A stretch of DNA of 64,000 nt from assembly GCA_041390905.1 (NCBI GenBank), contig JAWKPA010000012.1, positions 1,116,001 to 1,180,000 of the forward strand. Reading direction: 5' to 3'. Source of the stretch: JACKCD01 sp041390905. Its GTDB lineage: Bacteria > Chloroflexota > Anaerolineae > Promineifilales > Promineifilaceae. This document shows, in pieces, positions 8,131-17,134 of this stretch (position 1 is the first letter of the stretch; each line of letters starts with the position of its first letter). Below the pieces are notes generated by a model that worked only from the letters and a program-made list of their open reading frames with translations, was not told the DNA's origin and made no database searches. A program made the translations under genes and the position numbers.

Positions 8131-8730
8131 ATGAAGATTACAACCCAAATGATTAAAGAACTGCGTGACGCAACTGGCGCAGGCGTTTTGGAAGCCAAGA
8201 AAATCTTGGAGCAAGTCGAAGGCGATTTTGACAAAGCCGTTGATGAGCTGCGCAAAAAAGGTGCTGCCCGCGCTGCCAAACGAGCAGACCGTGAAGCATC
8301 GGAAGGCATTATTGAGCTTTACACCCACCCTGGTAATCGGTTAGGCGTGATGGTAGAGCTGAACTGTGAAACCGACTTTGTGGCGCGGAATGAGAAGTTT
8401 ATTGCCCTTGCCCACGATTTGGCACTGCACATTGCCGCCAGCGCACCCCGTTACATTTCCAAGGATGAGGTTGCTCAAGAAGAGTTGGAGCGGGAATTAA
8501 GTGTCTTGCGTGACCAGGCGTTGGCTGAAGGCCGGCCGCAAGCTGTAGTAGACAAAATCATTGAAGGCCGGATGCGTAAATTCTACGAAGAAGTGTGTTT
8601 GCTAGAGCAGCCCTTTTTCAAAGACGAGTCCATGACGATTAACGAAGTAATCGTTGACAACATTCGCACCATCGGTGAAAACATTAGAGTACGACGCTTT
8701 GCCCGTTATGCGCTGGGGGAAGCACTGTAA
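8131..8730 (+). CDS. tsf: Elongation factor Ts (short form)
   Basis: The 199-aa product begins MKITTQMIKELRDATGAG and has the nucleotide-exchange motif TDFVARNE. It lacks the second half of the E. coli protein, as do EF-Ts proteins of cyanobacteria, Thermus and Chloroflexota. EF-Ts exchanges GDP for GTP on EF-Tu, encoded at 59422-60618. The start is put at ATG 8131, not at ATG 8101, because it matches the family start and has AGGAG 14 nt upstream. It follows rpsB by 86 bp. Confidence 0.96.
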   Translation: MKITTQMIKELRDATGAGVLEAKKILEQVEGDFDKAVDELRKKGAARAAKRADREASEGIIELYTHPGNRLGVMVELNCETDFVARNEKFIALAHDLALHIAASAPRYISKDEVAQEELERELSVLRDQALAEGRPQAVVDKIIEGRMRKFYEEVCLLEQPFFKDESMTINEVIVDNIRTIGENIRVRRFARYALGEAL

Positions 8731-8748
8731 AATTTGTTGTAATTTAAA

Positions 8749-8774
8749 AAGGGTACTCATTCGTAAGTACCCTT
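8749..8774 (+). terminator. Hairpin between tsf and pyrH
   Basis: AAGGGTACT pairs exactly with AGTACCCTT (9 bp, 8-nt loop) and is followed by a T/C-rich stretch without a clean T run. It may be a weak terminator or processing site inside the operon. Confidence 0.5.
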
Positions 8775-8806
8775 CTTAATCTTCTTTCAACGGGAGCTCA
8801 GATAAC

Positions 8807-9523
8807 ATGCCCAATATTCGTTACCGACGTATACTGCTCAAACTAGGTGGAGAGGCTCTTGCTGGCCCTGGTGGGTTTGGTATTGATCCGGAAAAAGCGG
8901 CTGAGGTTGCCCAAACTGTCAAGGGTGTTTATGATTTAGGGGTACAGATTGCTATTGTTATTGGTGCAGGCAACTTGTGGCGTGGCTCAATTGGCACCAG
9001 CAGTGGCATGGCTCGCTCAACGGCCGATCATATGGGTATGGTGGCGACGACGATGAACGCCCTGGCGTTGCAAGACGCTCTGGAACGGATTGGAATTGTC
9101 ACCCGTGTGCAAACGGCAATTGAAATGCGCAGCATTGCTGAACCCTATATTCGTTTACGTGCTATCCGCCATTTAGACAAAGGGCGTGTGGTTATTTTGG
9201 GGGCAGGAACCGGGAATCCCTACTTTACGACTGATACGGCAGGAGCTTTGCGGGCATTGGAAATTGGTGCTGAAGTGATGATCAAGGCGACAAAGGTGGA
9301 TGCTATTTATGATGATGATCCACAAAAGAATCCCAATGCGCAGCGTTTTGACCATATTTCATATATTGATTTTCTTAACTCCCGCTTGCGGGTGATGGAT
9401 AGTACGGCTGTTTCGCTCTGTATGGAGAACAATTTGCCGATAGTTGTGTTGAATTTCTGGCAAAATGAAAGTATTAAGCACCTGATTCTGGGTGAAACGG
9501 TTGGGACAACGATTGGTTCATAG
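8807..9523 (+). CDS. pyrH: UMP kinase
   Basis: The 238-aa hexameric UMP kinase of the amino-acid-kinase fold starts RYRRILLKLGGEALAG. It has GAGNLWRG, the uridylate-binding region MARSTADHMGMVATTMNALALQ, and the acidic TKVDAIYDDDPQKNPNAQ segment. It phosphorylates UMP to UDP with ATP. The position between tsf and frr is the standard bacterial order. It has no AACGGCCGTT, only the near match AACGGCCGATC. Confidence 0.96.
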   Translation: MPNIRYRRILLKLGGEALAGPGGFGIDPEKAAEVAQTVKGVYDLGVQIAIVIGAGNLWRGSIGTSSGMARSTADHMGMVATTMNALALQDALERIGIVTRVQTAIEMRSIAEPYIRLRAIRHLDKGRVVILGAGTGNPYFTTDTAGALRALEIGAEVMIKATKVDAIYDDDPQKNPNAQRFDHISYIDFLNSRLRVMDSTAVSLCMENNLPIVVLNFWQNESIKHLILGETVGTTIGS

Positions 9524-9580
9524 CGACGCAGACGTTCAATTGTGACCAGACTGCCGATTAGTTGCCCAAATGTCACGCTA

Positions 9581-9674
9581 AGGGTTCGTTCGTTAATAAC
9601 TTGGGATTTAGAAGTGTAACTTCTCAGAAGAAGTTGAACTTCTGGAACTGCAAAGTTATTGTTGATTGAACCCT
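9581..9674. repeat. Hairpin repeat, GAAGTTGAACTTCT family, variant A (inverted)
   Basis: AGGGTTCGTTCGTTAATAAC on the left and TTGATTGAACCCT on the right frame a hairpin of AGAAGTTGAACTTCT words. It is the reverse orientation of the element at 13297-13389. It abuts the variant B element that follows. Confidence 0.75.
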
Positions 9675-9675
9675 A

Positions 9676-9766
9676 AGGAACGCGGATTAAATAAGTTACA
9701 AAAGAAGTTCAACTTCTCAGAAGAAGTTGAACTTCTAAATGGGTACGTTATTTAATTTCCATTCCT
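9676..9766. repeat. Hairpin repeat, GAAGTTGAACTTCT family, variant B
   Basis: Same hairpin core with the ends ATTAAATAAGTTAC and ACGTTATTTAATTTCC, as in 1331-1440. Together with the previous element it occupies almost all of the pyrH-frr gap. Confidence 0.75.
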
Positions 9767-9784
9767 GATTATGGAGGGTCTGTA

Positions 9785-10342
9785 ATGATCAAGGAATTGC
9801 TAAAAGATGCTGAAGACCGGATGAAGGGGGCGATCATTTCACTTGAGCATGATTTGGATGGCTTCCGCACGGGGCGGGCGTCTCCTGCTCTGGTGGAGCG
9901 GCTGAAGGTTGAGGTATACGGGGTGGAGATGGATCTCAATCAGATGGCTGTTATCTCTGTGCCTGAACCACAGCAGTTAGCAATCCGACCCTATGATATC
10001 AAAGCCATTGGCTCAATTGAACGGGCGATCTTGAAATCTGATTTGGGGATTATGCCCAATAATGATGGCAAGATTATTCGTTTGAATCTTCCCCGGTTGA
10101 ATGAGGAGCGGCGACGTGAGCTGAACAAGCTGGTTGGTAAACGGGTGGAAGAGGGGAAGGTGGCTGTGCGTAATGTGCGACGTGATGTGCTTAGCGATCT
10201 GCGCGAGATGAAAGATGAAAAGATGATCAGTGAGGATGAGTTTTTTCCCGGTCAGGAATCCCTTGATACATTGACGAAAAAATATGTTGAAGAGATTGAC
10301 GGGATTGGCAAGCGGAAAGAAGCGGAGATTATGGAAGTTTAG
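9785..10342 (+). CDS. frr: Ribosome recycling factor
   Basis: The 185-aa two-domain RRF has the family blocks DLDGFRTGRASPALVE, PEPQQLAIRPYD, LNLPRLNEERRRELNKLV and AVRNVRRDVLSDL. With EF-G it splits post-termination ribosomes. The start is ATG 9785 with GGAGG 7 nt upstream. It lies 50 bp before uppS. Confidence 0.97.
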   Translation: MIKELLKDAEDRMKGAIISLEHDLDGFRTGRASPALVERLKVEVYGVEMDLNQMAVISVPEPQQLAIRPYDIKAIGSIERAILKSDLGIMPNNDGKIIRLNLPRLNEERRRELNKLVGKRVEEGKVAVRNVRRDVLSDLREMKDEKMISEDEFFPGQESLDTLTKKYVEEIDGIGKRKEAEIMEV

Positions 10343-10391
10343 GGTGGGTTGAGTGTGTCGTGAACTTTAATTTGTAAGGAATTTCCATGCG

Positions 10392-11132
10392 ATGCTGAAA
10401 ACACAGAAGAAAGAGCTTGACTTGTCGCCGTATGTGATCCCGCAGCATGTTGCTATCATTATGGATGGAAACGGCCGTTGGGCGAAGCGACGCGGGTTGC
10501 CACGGCAGGCGGGACACCGTGCCGGGGCGGAGAATTTGCGGCGTATTGTGCGAGCCAGTGTGGAATTTGGAATTAAGGTTCTGACGATTTATGCGTTTTC
10601 CACGGAAAACTGGGGCCGGCCGGAAAGCGAGATTAGTGCCTTGATGCGAATTTTTGCGCGGGTGCTGGATCAGGAAATTGACCAACTGCATGCGCAGGGG
10701 GTTTGCCTGCATCATTTGGGAGAGCTACAGGGCATCAACCCGAAATTACAAGACAAGGTGCGGCGGGCGCTGGAGCTAACCAAGAACAATGACCGCTTGA
10801 TTTTGAACGTGGCGTTTAACTACGGGGGGCGGGCAGAAATTTTGCACGCTGTGCGCCAAATGCTGGCTGATAATATCAGGCCAGAAGACCTGACTGAAGA
10901 ATTATTTAGCTCATACCTGTTCACAAGCGGGTTGCCTGACCCGGATTTGGTGATTCGTACCAGCGGTGAGCTGCGTATTAGCAACTTTTTGATCTGGCAG
11001 GCGGCCTATGCAGAGTATTATCCAACGCCTGCCTTTTGGCCTGATTTTGGTCGTGAAGACCTGTATGAGGCGATTGTGGCTTTTAATCAACGTGACCGTC
11101 GCTATGGACTTGTTTCTGATGACGCCGGTTAA
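10392..11132 (+). CDS. uppS: Isoprenyl (undecaprenyl) diphosphate synthase
   Basis: The 246-aa cis-prenyltransferase has the catalytic block HVAIIMDGNGRWAKRRG with the metal-binding Asp, then GHRAGAENLRRIV, AFSTENWGRP and the C-terminal RTSGELRISNFLIWQ. It makes the C55 lipid carrier for cell wall synthesis from IPP and FPP. The invariant NGRW of the active site is encoded through an AACGGCCGTT palindrome. It is followed by cdsA after 9 bp. Confidence 0.96.
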   Translation: MLKTQKKELDLSPYVIPQHVAIIMDGNGRWAKRRGLPRQAGHRAGAENLRRIVRASVEFGIKVLTIYAFSTENWGRPESEISALMRIFARVLDQEIDQLHAQGVCLHHLGELQGINPKLQDKVRRALELTKNNDRLILNVAFNYGGRAEILHAVRQMLADNIRPEDLTEELFSSYLFTSGLPDPDLVIRTSGELRISNFLIWQAAYAEYYPTPAFWPDFGREDLYEAIVAFNQRDRRYGLVSDDAG

Positions 11133-11141
11133 TTTGCCCTG

Positions 11142-11969
11142 ATGTTTTTGCAGCGGGCGCTTGTTACCCTAACTTTAGGTCCACTTGCTCTGTATTTGGT
11201 TTATTTGGGTGGGTGGTGGCTGTTTGTGCCGGTAACAGCCGTTTTTCTTGTCGCAACCCATGAATATCTTCATATGATAGAAGGGTTGGGCTGGAAGCCG
11301 GCACGTTGGTTGCTTTATGGGGCGGTGCTGGCGCAAATGGCGGTGGCACAATGGCCGGGGCTGGGATTAACGGCCGTTGATCTGCTTGCTCCCATCACAC
11401 TCATCAGTTTCCTCATGGCCTTAGCCTACACCCTCTGGCTGTATGAGTTTGACAAAAGCAAAACGGCCGTTGCCGACTGGTTCTCCCTCATCGCTGGCAT
11501 TCTTGTCATCGGTTGGGTAGGCGGCCACTTACTCCGCATTCGCAACCTGGAGCAAATGGCTTGGCAATGGACTATGCTCGCCCTTGTCGCCATCTGGATT
11601 GCCGATACAGGTGCCTATTTAGTTGGACGCTTTTTAGCCGGAAAGCTCTTGGGGCATCACCAGCTAACCCCGCGCCTAAGCCCCAAAAAAACCGTTGAAG
11701 GCTATATCGGCGGTATTATTTTGAGCATTGCTGCAACCGCCCTGGCCGCCCATCTGCTAACCTTACCTCTCCTTGCTGGCATTTTAATTGCAGCAATCGT
11801 TTCATCACTCGGCCCACTAGGTGATTTAGGCATTTCCATGTTAAAGCGTCAGGCAGGGCTTAAGGATTCTGGTGTACTCTTTCCAGGACATGGAGGAGCT
11901 TTTGATCGCATCGATTCCCTAATCTGGTCTATTGCTATCACCTATTATTTAATCCTGTTTATTGGTTAA
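11142..11969 (+). CDS. cdsA: Phosphatidate cytidylyltransferase
   Basis: The 275-aa protein has about seven to eight membrane helices and ends with the CDP-diglyceride synthetase signature SMLKRQAGLKDSGVLFPGHGG plus DRIDSL. The ADTGAYLVGR block with the metal-binding Asp is near residue 150. It makes CDP-diacylglycerol from phosphatidate and CTP. It is the last gene of the rpsB-cdsA block. Two palindromes encode LTAVD and KTAVA. Confidence 0.95.
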   Translation: MFLQRALVTLTLGPLALYLVYLGGWWLFVPVTAVFLVATHEYLHMIEGLGWKPARWLLYGAVLAQMAVAQWPGLGLTAVDLLAPITLISFLMALAYTLWLYEFDKSKTAVADWFSLIAGILVIGWVGGHLLRIRNLEQMAWQWTMLALVAIWIADTGAYLVGRFLAGKLLGHHQLTPRLSPKKTVEGYIGGIILSIAATALAAHLLTLPLLAGILIAAIVSSLGPLGDLGISMLKRQAGLKDSGVLFPGHGGAFDRIDSLIWSIAITYYLILFIG

Positions 11970-12053
11970 ATTGGCAAGAAAGACCCCACTTCTCTCTTGC
12001 TCAAACAAATAGTTTTTCCCATAATCCCATGAACTGAGGAGCGTGCCCTAGTA

Positions 12054-13061
12054 ATGAGTAGTAAAGTTGAAACAATCGAACGATTTATTTTAGATAGTCA
12101 GCCTGATTATGCCCGTGGTGAGTTCACCAACCTGCTTTACGACATTGCTCTCGCAGCCAAAATTATTTCCCATAAAACCAACCGCGCTGGTCTAACCGAT
12201 ATTTTGGGTGAAGCAGGAGCCGTCAATATCCAAGGTGAGCACCAGCAAAAGCTGGATGTTTACGCCGATGACGTAATCTTTCGCATGTGCGACCATACCG
12301 GCCGTTTATGCGCCATGGCCTCCGAAGAAAAAGAGGAGATGATTGTCATTCCTGAGCAATTCAAAAAAGGCAGCTACGTTCTTGTTTACGACCCCTTGGA
12401 TGGTTCCTCCAATATAGATGTAAACGTTAGCATTGGCACTGTCTTTGGCATCTATCGCTGCCGCGATTGGGAACACCGGGGGCGGCTTGAAGATATTCTA
12501 CAGGCACCGCGCCGCCTCGTTGGGGCAGGCTATGTCCTCTATGGAGCTAGTACCATCCTCGTTTATAGTACCGGTAATGGTGTACATGGTTTCACGCTCA
12601 ACCCTGAACTGGGCGAGTTTTTGCTTTCCCACGAATACATGCGTTTTCCTGAACCACCCACCTATTACAGCGTCAACCACGCATATTTTGAGCGTTGGAC
12701 ACCAGAAACGCAGGAATTTTTGCGCTGGCTGCAAGGACGACGCGGTGATGATGCCCCCAAACTATCCTCACGTTATATTGGCTCCCTTGTCGCTGATTTT
12801 CATCGCAACTTGTTGCGTGGTGGTATTTTCTGTTACCCAGGAGAACTTGATAAACCAAACGGCAAAATTCGGCTGCTCTACGAAGCTGGCCCACTTGCCT
12901 TTTTAGCCGAACAGGCAGGCGGATATGCCTCCACGGGTACCGGCTCCATTCTGGATGTTGAGCCAACTGAACTGCACCAAAGAACACCATTTTTTGTTGG
13001 GAATCGTAGTCTTGTATATAAAGCCGAGTCTTTTATCCAAGCCGGGAAACAAGGAGGCTGA
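12054..13061 (+). CDS. fbp: Fructose-1,6-bisphosphatase class I
   Basis: The 335-aa product has the metal-binding glutamates in ASEEKEEM, the signature YDPLDGSSNIDVNVSIGT, and the substrate region YIGSLVADFHRNLLRGGIF with KIRLLYEAGPLAFL. It hydrolyses fructose-1,6-bisphosphate to fructose-6-phosphate in gluconeogenesis or the Calvin cycle. The length fits the family. It stands alone between cdsA and rho and has no AACGGCCGTT. Confidence 0.96.
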   Translation: MSSKVETIERFILDSQPDYARGEFTNLLYDIALAAKIISHKTNRAGLTDILGEAGAVNIQGEHQQKLDVYADDVIFRMCDHTGRLCAMASEEKEEMIVIPEQFKKGSYVLVYDPLDGSSNIDVNVSIGTVFGIYRCRDWEHRGRLEDILQAPRRLVGAGYVLYGASTILVYSTGNGVHGFTLNPELGEFLLSHEYMRFPEPPTYYSVNHAYFERWTPETQEFLRWLQGRRGDDAPKLSSRYIGSLVADFHRNLLRGGIFCYPGELDKPNGKIRLLYEAGPLAFLAEQAGGYASTGTGSILDVEPTELHQRTPFFVGNRSLVYKAESFIQAGKQGG

Positions 13062-13080
13062 TGAACGATCCTCTGAGGGA

Positions 13081-13109
13081 TTGACTTGCATTATTCCCCG
13101 TGCTATACT
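13081..13109 (+). promoter_or_regulatory. Sigma-70-type promoter upstream of rho
   Basis: TTGACT, 17 bp, TATACT: five of six matches to the consensus in each box. It is the best-matching plus-strand promoter I found in the window and points toward rho. Confidence 0.65.
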
Positions 13110-13296
13110 CCCATCGCCTACTCGGTGGAGTCTGGATGTATTCCTTATTTCGCTTGCAAATTGCATCTTCGACAGCATCTGGCAACCCATCGCCCAGTTC
13201 CCCAATAACAAAGAACAACACGGCACGATAGAGTACCTAAACTTTTAAAAAATTCCTAAAACTTTTTGTAAGACCCAAAACAAAATTTAATTACTT

Positions 13297-13389
13297 AGGG
13301 TTCAATCAAAAATAACTTTGCAGTTCCAGAAGTTCAACTTCTGAGAGAAGTTGAACTTCTAAACCCCAAGTTATTAACGAACGAACCCT
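13297..13389. repeat. Hairpin repeat, GAAGTTGAACTTCT family, variant A
   Basis: The fullest copy: AGGGTTCAATCAAAAATAAC, then the hairpin AGAAGTTCAACTTCT-GAGA-GAAGTTGAACTTCT, then GTTATTAACGAACGAACCCT. The outer words are imperfect inverted repeats. It sits in the presumed rho leader. Confidence 0.75.
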
Positions 13390-13467
13390 TAGCTTATCTC
13401 TGTAGTTGATAGGCTTTGTCAAATACTAATAGCGTTATAACCTTATCCTTGTTTGGAGTAGACCTTA

Positions 13468-14745
13468 ATGGACATTGGAGCACTTGAAGAAAAGAAATTA
13501 AGTGAGCTGCGTGATATAGCCCGCGAAAACAACATAACCGGGTTTAGCACGATGAAAAAGCAAGATCTTATATTTCATATTATGAAAAATACGGCCAAAG
13601 CAGACGGTAATGAGTTTCGCGGTGGCGTATTAGAGATTATAGAAGACGACAAGCAAAACATGGGCTTTTTGCGGTCGAAAAATTTCCTCCCCGGCCAAAA
13701 CGACATTTATGTTTCAAATTCACAAATTCGCCGTTTGGGTCTGCGCACGGGGGATATGGTTGCCGGGCAAGTCCGGGTGCCTAAAGAGAACGAGAAATAT
13801 TATAGTCTTCTCCGTGTAGAATCGGTTAATGGCCAAAGCCCGGAACTGATCAAGCGACGGCCGTTTTTCTCTGACCTCACTCCCATTTTCCCCGACCAAA
13901 AATTAAAACTTGAAACCGCCCCCAATATTTTATCAACACGCCTTTTGGACTTGGTTGCGCCGATTGGGCGTGGTCAACGCGGGTTGATTGTGTCGCCACC
14001 AAAGGCTGGTAAAACGACCGTTTTGAAAGATATTGCCAACGCGCTGGCGGAAAACTACACCGATTTGCATTTGATGATTGTGTTAATTGGCGAACGGCCG
14101 GAAGAAGTAACCGACATGGAGCGCTCGACCCATGCCGAAGTGGCAAGCTCGACGTTCGATGAGCCGGTGAAGCAGCATTGCCGCGTGGCTGAAATGGCAC
14201 TGGATCGGGCAAAGCGGTTGGTGGAAGCCGGCAGTGATGTTGTCATTTTGCTCGACTCTATTACCCGGTTGGCACGTGCCTATAACCTGACGGTTCCGCC
14301 AAGCGGCCGTACGCTTTCGGGTGGTTTGGATCCAACGGCACTGTACCCGCCTAAACGTTTCTTTGGGGCGGCGCGTAACGTTGAGTTTGGCGGTAGCCTG
14401 ACGATTATTGGGACGTGTTTGGTGGATACGGGCAGCCGTATGGACGACGTGATTTATGAAGAGTTTAAGGGGACGGGTAATATGGAGCTGATGCTCAGCC
14501 GTCGCCTGCAGGAACGTCGTATCTTCCCGGCGTATGATATTGAACGGTCTAGCACGCGGCGTGAAGATTTGCTGCTTTCGGGTGATGAGCTGGCACGGGT
14601 GTATACGATGCGGCGTATGCTGGGGCATCTGATGGATACGCCAGGGTACGATATCAGCAGTGCAACTGGTGCAGTGCTGCAACGGCTGCGCGATACGCGG
14701 ACAAATTATGAGTTCCTGGAAGAGTTGACCAAGGATATGATGTAG
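13468..14745 (+). CDS. rho: Transcription termination factor Rho
   Basis: The 425-aa product has an N-terminal helical Rho_N domain (LSELRDIARENNITGFSTMK). An RNA-binding cold-shock fold follows (about residues 50-125, FLPGQNDIYVSNSQIRR). The RecA-like motor has Walker A SPPKAGKTT, Walker B VVILLDSITRLARAYN and the Q/R loops. It is a hexameric RNA-driven ATPase that ends transcripts. A good intrinsic terminator follows. No AACGGCCGTT is present. Confidence 0.97.
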   Translation: MDIGALEEKKLSELRDIARENNITGFSTMKKQDLIFHIMKNTAKADGNEFRGGVLEIIEDDKQNMGFLRSKNFLPGQNDIYVSNSQIRRLGLRTGDMVAGQVRVPKENEKYYSLLRVESVNGQSPELIKRRPFFSDLTPIFPDQKLKLETAPNILSTRLLDLVAPIGRGQRGLIVSPPKAGKTTVLKDIANALAENYTDLHLMIVLIGERPEEVTDMERSTHAEVASSTFDEPVKQHCRVAEMALDRAKRLVEAGSDVVILLDSITRLARAYNLTVPPSGRTLSGGLDPTALYPPKRFFGAARNVEFGGSLTIIGTCLVDTGSRMDDVIYEEFKGTGNMELMLSRRLQERRIFPAYDIERSSTRREDLLLSGDELARVYTMRRMLGHLMDTPGYDISSATGAVLQRLRDTRTNYEFLEELTKDMM

Positions 14746-14780
14746 TTTGCCGATTTTTTACTGAGCAAATGTTGAGAAAG

Positions 14781-14812
14781 CGAGGCTGAAAATCAGCCTC
14801 GTTTTTATTTTT
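14781..14812 (+). terminator. Intrinsic terminator of rho
   Basis: CGAGGCTGA pairs exactly with TCAGCCTCG across an AAA loop, followed by TTTTTATTTTT. A textbook factor-independent terminator 36 bp after the rho stop. Confidence 0.9.
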
Positions 14813-14864
14813 ACGGCCGTTTGTGGTAGCATGTTGCCCGTTTGAAGAGTAAAAACGGTATTGT

Positions 14865-15917
14865 ATGGTGAATCAGTTGAAACAGTGGCAACGATATGTA
14901 GGACATGGAGCCTTGCTGGTGGTAGCAGGGGTTTTCTTTTTTATGTGGCGTTTGGCGGGGCAAAGCCAGCCAACCGAACAGGTGGTGGTGTCTGCGCCAG
15001 GCGAGGTGGCAACCTCGGCTGCTGATAGTGTGGTGATTGAGCTACCAACGGCCGTTCCGGCCGGCTTTCCCATTAGCGACCTGCCCATATTGCAAGACGA
15101 CAGCCTTGTTCCCGCCTTCAATCCCCACACCTACCAGGGCAATCGCCCCAACCACACCTTTCAAACCTATGTAGTGGTGCGTGGTGACACCCCCAACAAA
15201 ATCGCCGAGCGTTTCGGCATATCAGCTGAAACACTGCTGGGCGGCAACCCTAAGCTGAGCGAAGAATCCAATCTGTTGCAAACAGATGCCGAACTCATTA
15301 TCTTGCCCATTGACGGCGTGCTGCATGATGTCGCCCCTGGCGACACCCTGGAAAGCATTTCCCTGCGCTACGGCATTGCTGTTGAAGACATCATTGCCTA
15401 TGGGCCAAATAATCTGGAATTTCCTTACCGACTGTACCCTGAAACGCAAATCCTGGTTCCGGGGGCAGTGCGTGACGTGTTTGTGTGGACGCCACCCTCG
15501 TTGGACACGGTGCGGACGAGTAGTGGTGGCATTGCACCGCTCATTGTGGGGACGGGAACGTTTGTTTTTCCCGTTGGTTCACGCAACTACACCCAATTTT
15601 ACTGGTATGGACATCGCGGCGTTGATATTGGCCTGGCCGAAGGTTCGGCTGTGGCTGCGTCGGACACAGGCACGGTGACGTTTGCCGGGTGGAATATTTA
15701 TGGCTATGGCAACCTGATTGTGGTAAACCACGGCAATGGTTTTGAAACGCTGTATGCCCATTTAAGCGGCATTAATGTTGGGCCGGGGCAAATTGTGTAC
15801 CAGGGGAATGTGATTGGTGCCAGCGGCAACACTGGCAACTCGTCTGGCCCCCATTTGCATTTTGAGATTCGGATTAATGGCAACCCGGATGACCCGTGCT
15901 GGTATTTGGGATGCTAG
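14865..15917 (+). CDS. LysM-M23 metallopeptidase, cell-wall associated
   Basis: The 350-aa product has an N-terminal membrane anchor (about residues 14-32) and a short linker. Two LysM domains follow (TYVVVRGDTPNKIAERFG and HDVAPGDTLESISLRYG). The C-terminal peptidase M23 domain has the zinc ligands in HRGVDIG and HLHFE plus the intermediate YAHLS. The combination is typical of envelope enzymes that bind and cut peptidoglycan or act as activators of amidases. All M23 zinc ligands are present, so activity is likely. One palindrome encodes PTAVP in the linker. Confidence 0.88.
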   Translation: MVNQLKQWQRYVGHGALLVVAGVFFFMWRLAGQSQPTEQVVVSAPGEVATSAADSVVIELPTAVPAGFPISDLPILQDDSLVPAFNPHTYQGNRPNHTFQTYVVVRGDTPNKIAERFGISAETLLGGNPKLSEESNLLQTDAELIILPIDGVLHDVAPGDTLESISLRYGIAVEDIIAYGPNNLEFPYRLYPETQILVPGAVRDVFVWTPPSLDTVRTSSGGIAPLIVGTGTFVFPVGSRNYTQFYWYGHRGVDIGLAEGSAVAASDTGTVTFAGWNIYGYGNLIVVNHGNGFETLYAHLSGINVGPGQIVYQGNVIGASGNTGNSSGPHLHFEIRINGNPDDPCWYLGC

Positions 15918-15920
15918 TGT

Positions 15921-15995
15921 ACGGTAATCAGTAATCAGTAATCAGTTATTAGTTATCAGTGTGACCGATTACCGATTACCAATTACCGATTACCG
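15921..15995. repeat. Dyad of GGTAATC words
   Basis: Iterated GTAATCA words on the left and GATTACC words on the right form a long imperfect hairpin between converging genes. The last codons of rlmN (ending N-R-stop) lie in it, so the element extends into the gene end. Confidence 0.7.
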
Positions 15996-17038
15996 GCAAG
16001 AACGCGGTCGCGCAGTTGGCCGCAGCCGGCCTGGATGTCTATGCCGCGCCGGACGCGGACAGTGCTGCTAACGCCGTAACGGGCGAGTTCATCCTGGAAG
16101 GCCTGCACGCGGTCGCGGGAGGAGGGGCCGCCGCTGTAGCCTTCGGTGGGGTTGAGGGGGATGAGGTTGACGTGGCAGAGCATTCCTTGCAGGAGCTTGC
16201 CAAGTGCCTGGGCTTGTTCAATGGTGTCGTTTTTGTAGGCAATGAGCGCCCATTCAAAGGTGAGCCGACGGCCGTTTTTTGCCAAATAATAGCGACACGC
16301 CTCCATCAGTTCGGCAATGGGCCACCGCTTGTTGATGGGAATCAGCTTATTGCGCTCCTCGTCGGTGGCGGCGTGGAGGGAGATGGCGAGGGGCGTTTGC
16401 CGCTGCTCGTTGGCGTAGCGGCGGATGGCGGGGACGAGGCCGACGGTGGAGATGGTGATTTTGCGGGCGCTGAGGTTGAGGCCGGTGGGGTCGGTGAGGC
16501 GATCAACGGCCGTTAATGTCTCCCGATAATTGTGCAGCGGTTCACCCATCCCCATCATCACAATATTGCTCACCCGTTCTCCTTGTGGTGCCAGCTTGTG
16601 GGCAAAATACAACACCTGGGCCACAATTTCCCCCGCCGACAAATTCCGCGCAAACCCCATTTGCCCGGTGGCGCAAAAAACGCACCCCATAGCGCACCCC
16701 GCCTGGGTGCTGATACACAGCGTGCGCCGGCCGTCTTCGTAACCCATTAGCACCGTTTCTATGAGCTGACCGTCAGGCAGGCGGAACAGCACTTTTTGCG
16801 TTTGGCCGTCGCTGGAAAGCTGTTCGGCGGCAATGGTGGCGGGGTTGAGAACGGCCGTTTGTACCAGCTTCTCCCGCAACCCCTTCGGCAAATTCGTCAT
16901 TTCGTCAAACGTTGCCGCATATTTTTCATAGAGCCATTGCCAAAGCTGCTTTGCCCGAAACGGCCGTTCGCCCAATTCCTGTAAGAACGCCGTCAGACCG
17001 GCAAAATCCAAATCGTATAGCTGCACCAAGTTCATCAT
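15983..17038 (-). CDS. rlmN: 23S rRNA (adenine-2503-C2)-methyltransferase RlmN
   Basis: The 351-aa radical-SAM methyltransferase has the iron-sulfur motif C-x3-C-x2-C as CAMGCVFC near residue 108. The GEPLHNY block follows, then the C-terminal VRRGIDIQAGCGQLR with the second catalytic cysteine. It methylates A2503 of 23S rRNA and some tRNAs. The start is set at ATG 17036-17038 (MMNLVQLYDL), since residues upstream in the same frame do not match the family. Three palindromes occur in the gene. The last codons fall in the GGTAATC repeat. Confidence 0.93.
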   Translation of the reverse strand: MMNLVQLYDLDFAGLTAFLQELGERPFRAKQLWQWLYEKYAATFDEMTNLPKGLREKLVQTAVLNPATIAAEQLSSDGQTQKVLFRLPDGQLIETVLMGYEDGRRTLCISTQAGCAMGCVFCATGQMGFARNLSAGEIVAQVLYFAHKLAPQGERVSNIVMMGMGEPLHNYRETLTAVDRLTDPTGLNLSARKITISTVGLVPAIRRYANEQRQTPLAISLHAATDEERNKLIPINKRWPIAELMEACRYYLAKNGRRLTFEWALIAYKNDTIEQAQALGKLLQGMLCHVNLIPLNPTEGYSGGPSSRDRVQAFQDELARYGVSSTVRVRRGIDIQAGCGQLRDRVLAGNR

Positions 17039-17075
17039 GAGCCTGATTATAGCTGAACCGTAGGGAAGCGGTAGA

Positions 17076-17104
17076 TTGGAGGGCATGGAGCGGGGTGTTA
17101 TAAT
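17076..17104 (+). promoter_or_regulatory. Promoter upstream of the glycosyltransferase
   Basis: TTGGAG, 17 bp, TATAAT, about 30 bp before the GTG start of the next gene. The -10 is a perfect match. Confidence 0.6.
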
Positions 17105-17134
17105 TCGCCAACTTTATTGGGAAGGTGAGAGATT

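Larger units (their letters stand above)
13062..13467. other. Leader region of rho with promoter and repeat
   Basis: A 406-bp gap. It holds a near-consensus promoter (13081-13109), ~190 bp without a supported gene, and a variant A hairpin repeat. If the promoter serves rho, the leader is about 350 nt; E. coli rho also has a long regulated leader. Confidence 0.5.

Noticed and set aside
15921..15995. Regular GTAATC repeats considered as a CRISPR array
   Set aside because: Units are 7-10 bp with no spacers and form a dyad; no cas genes are present.
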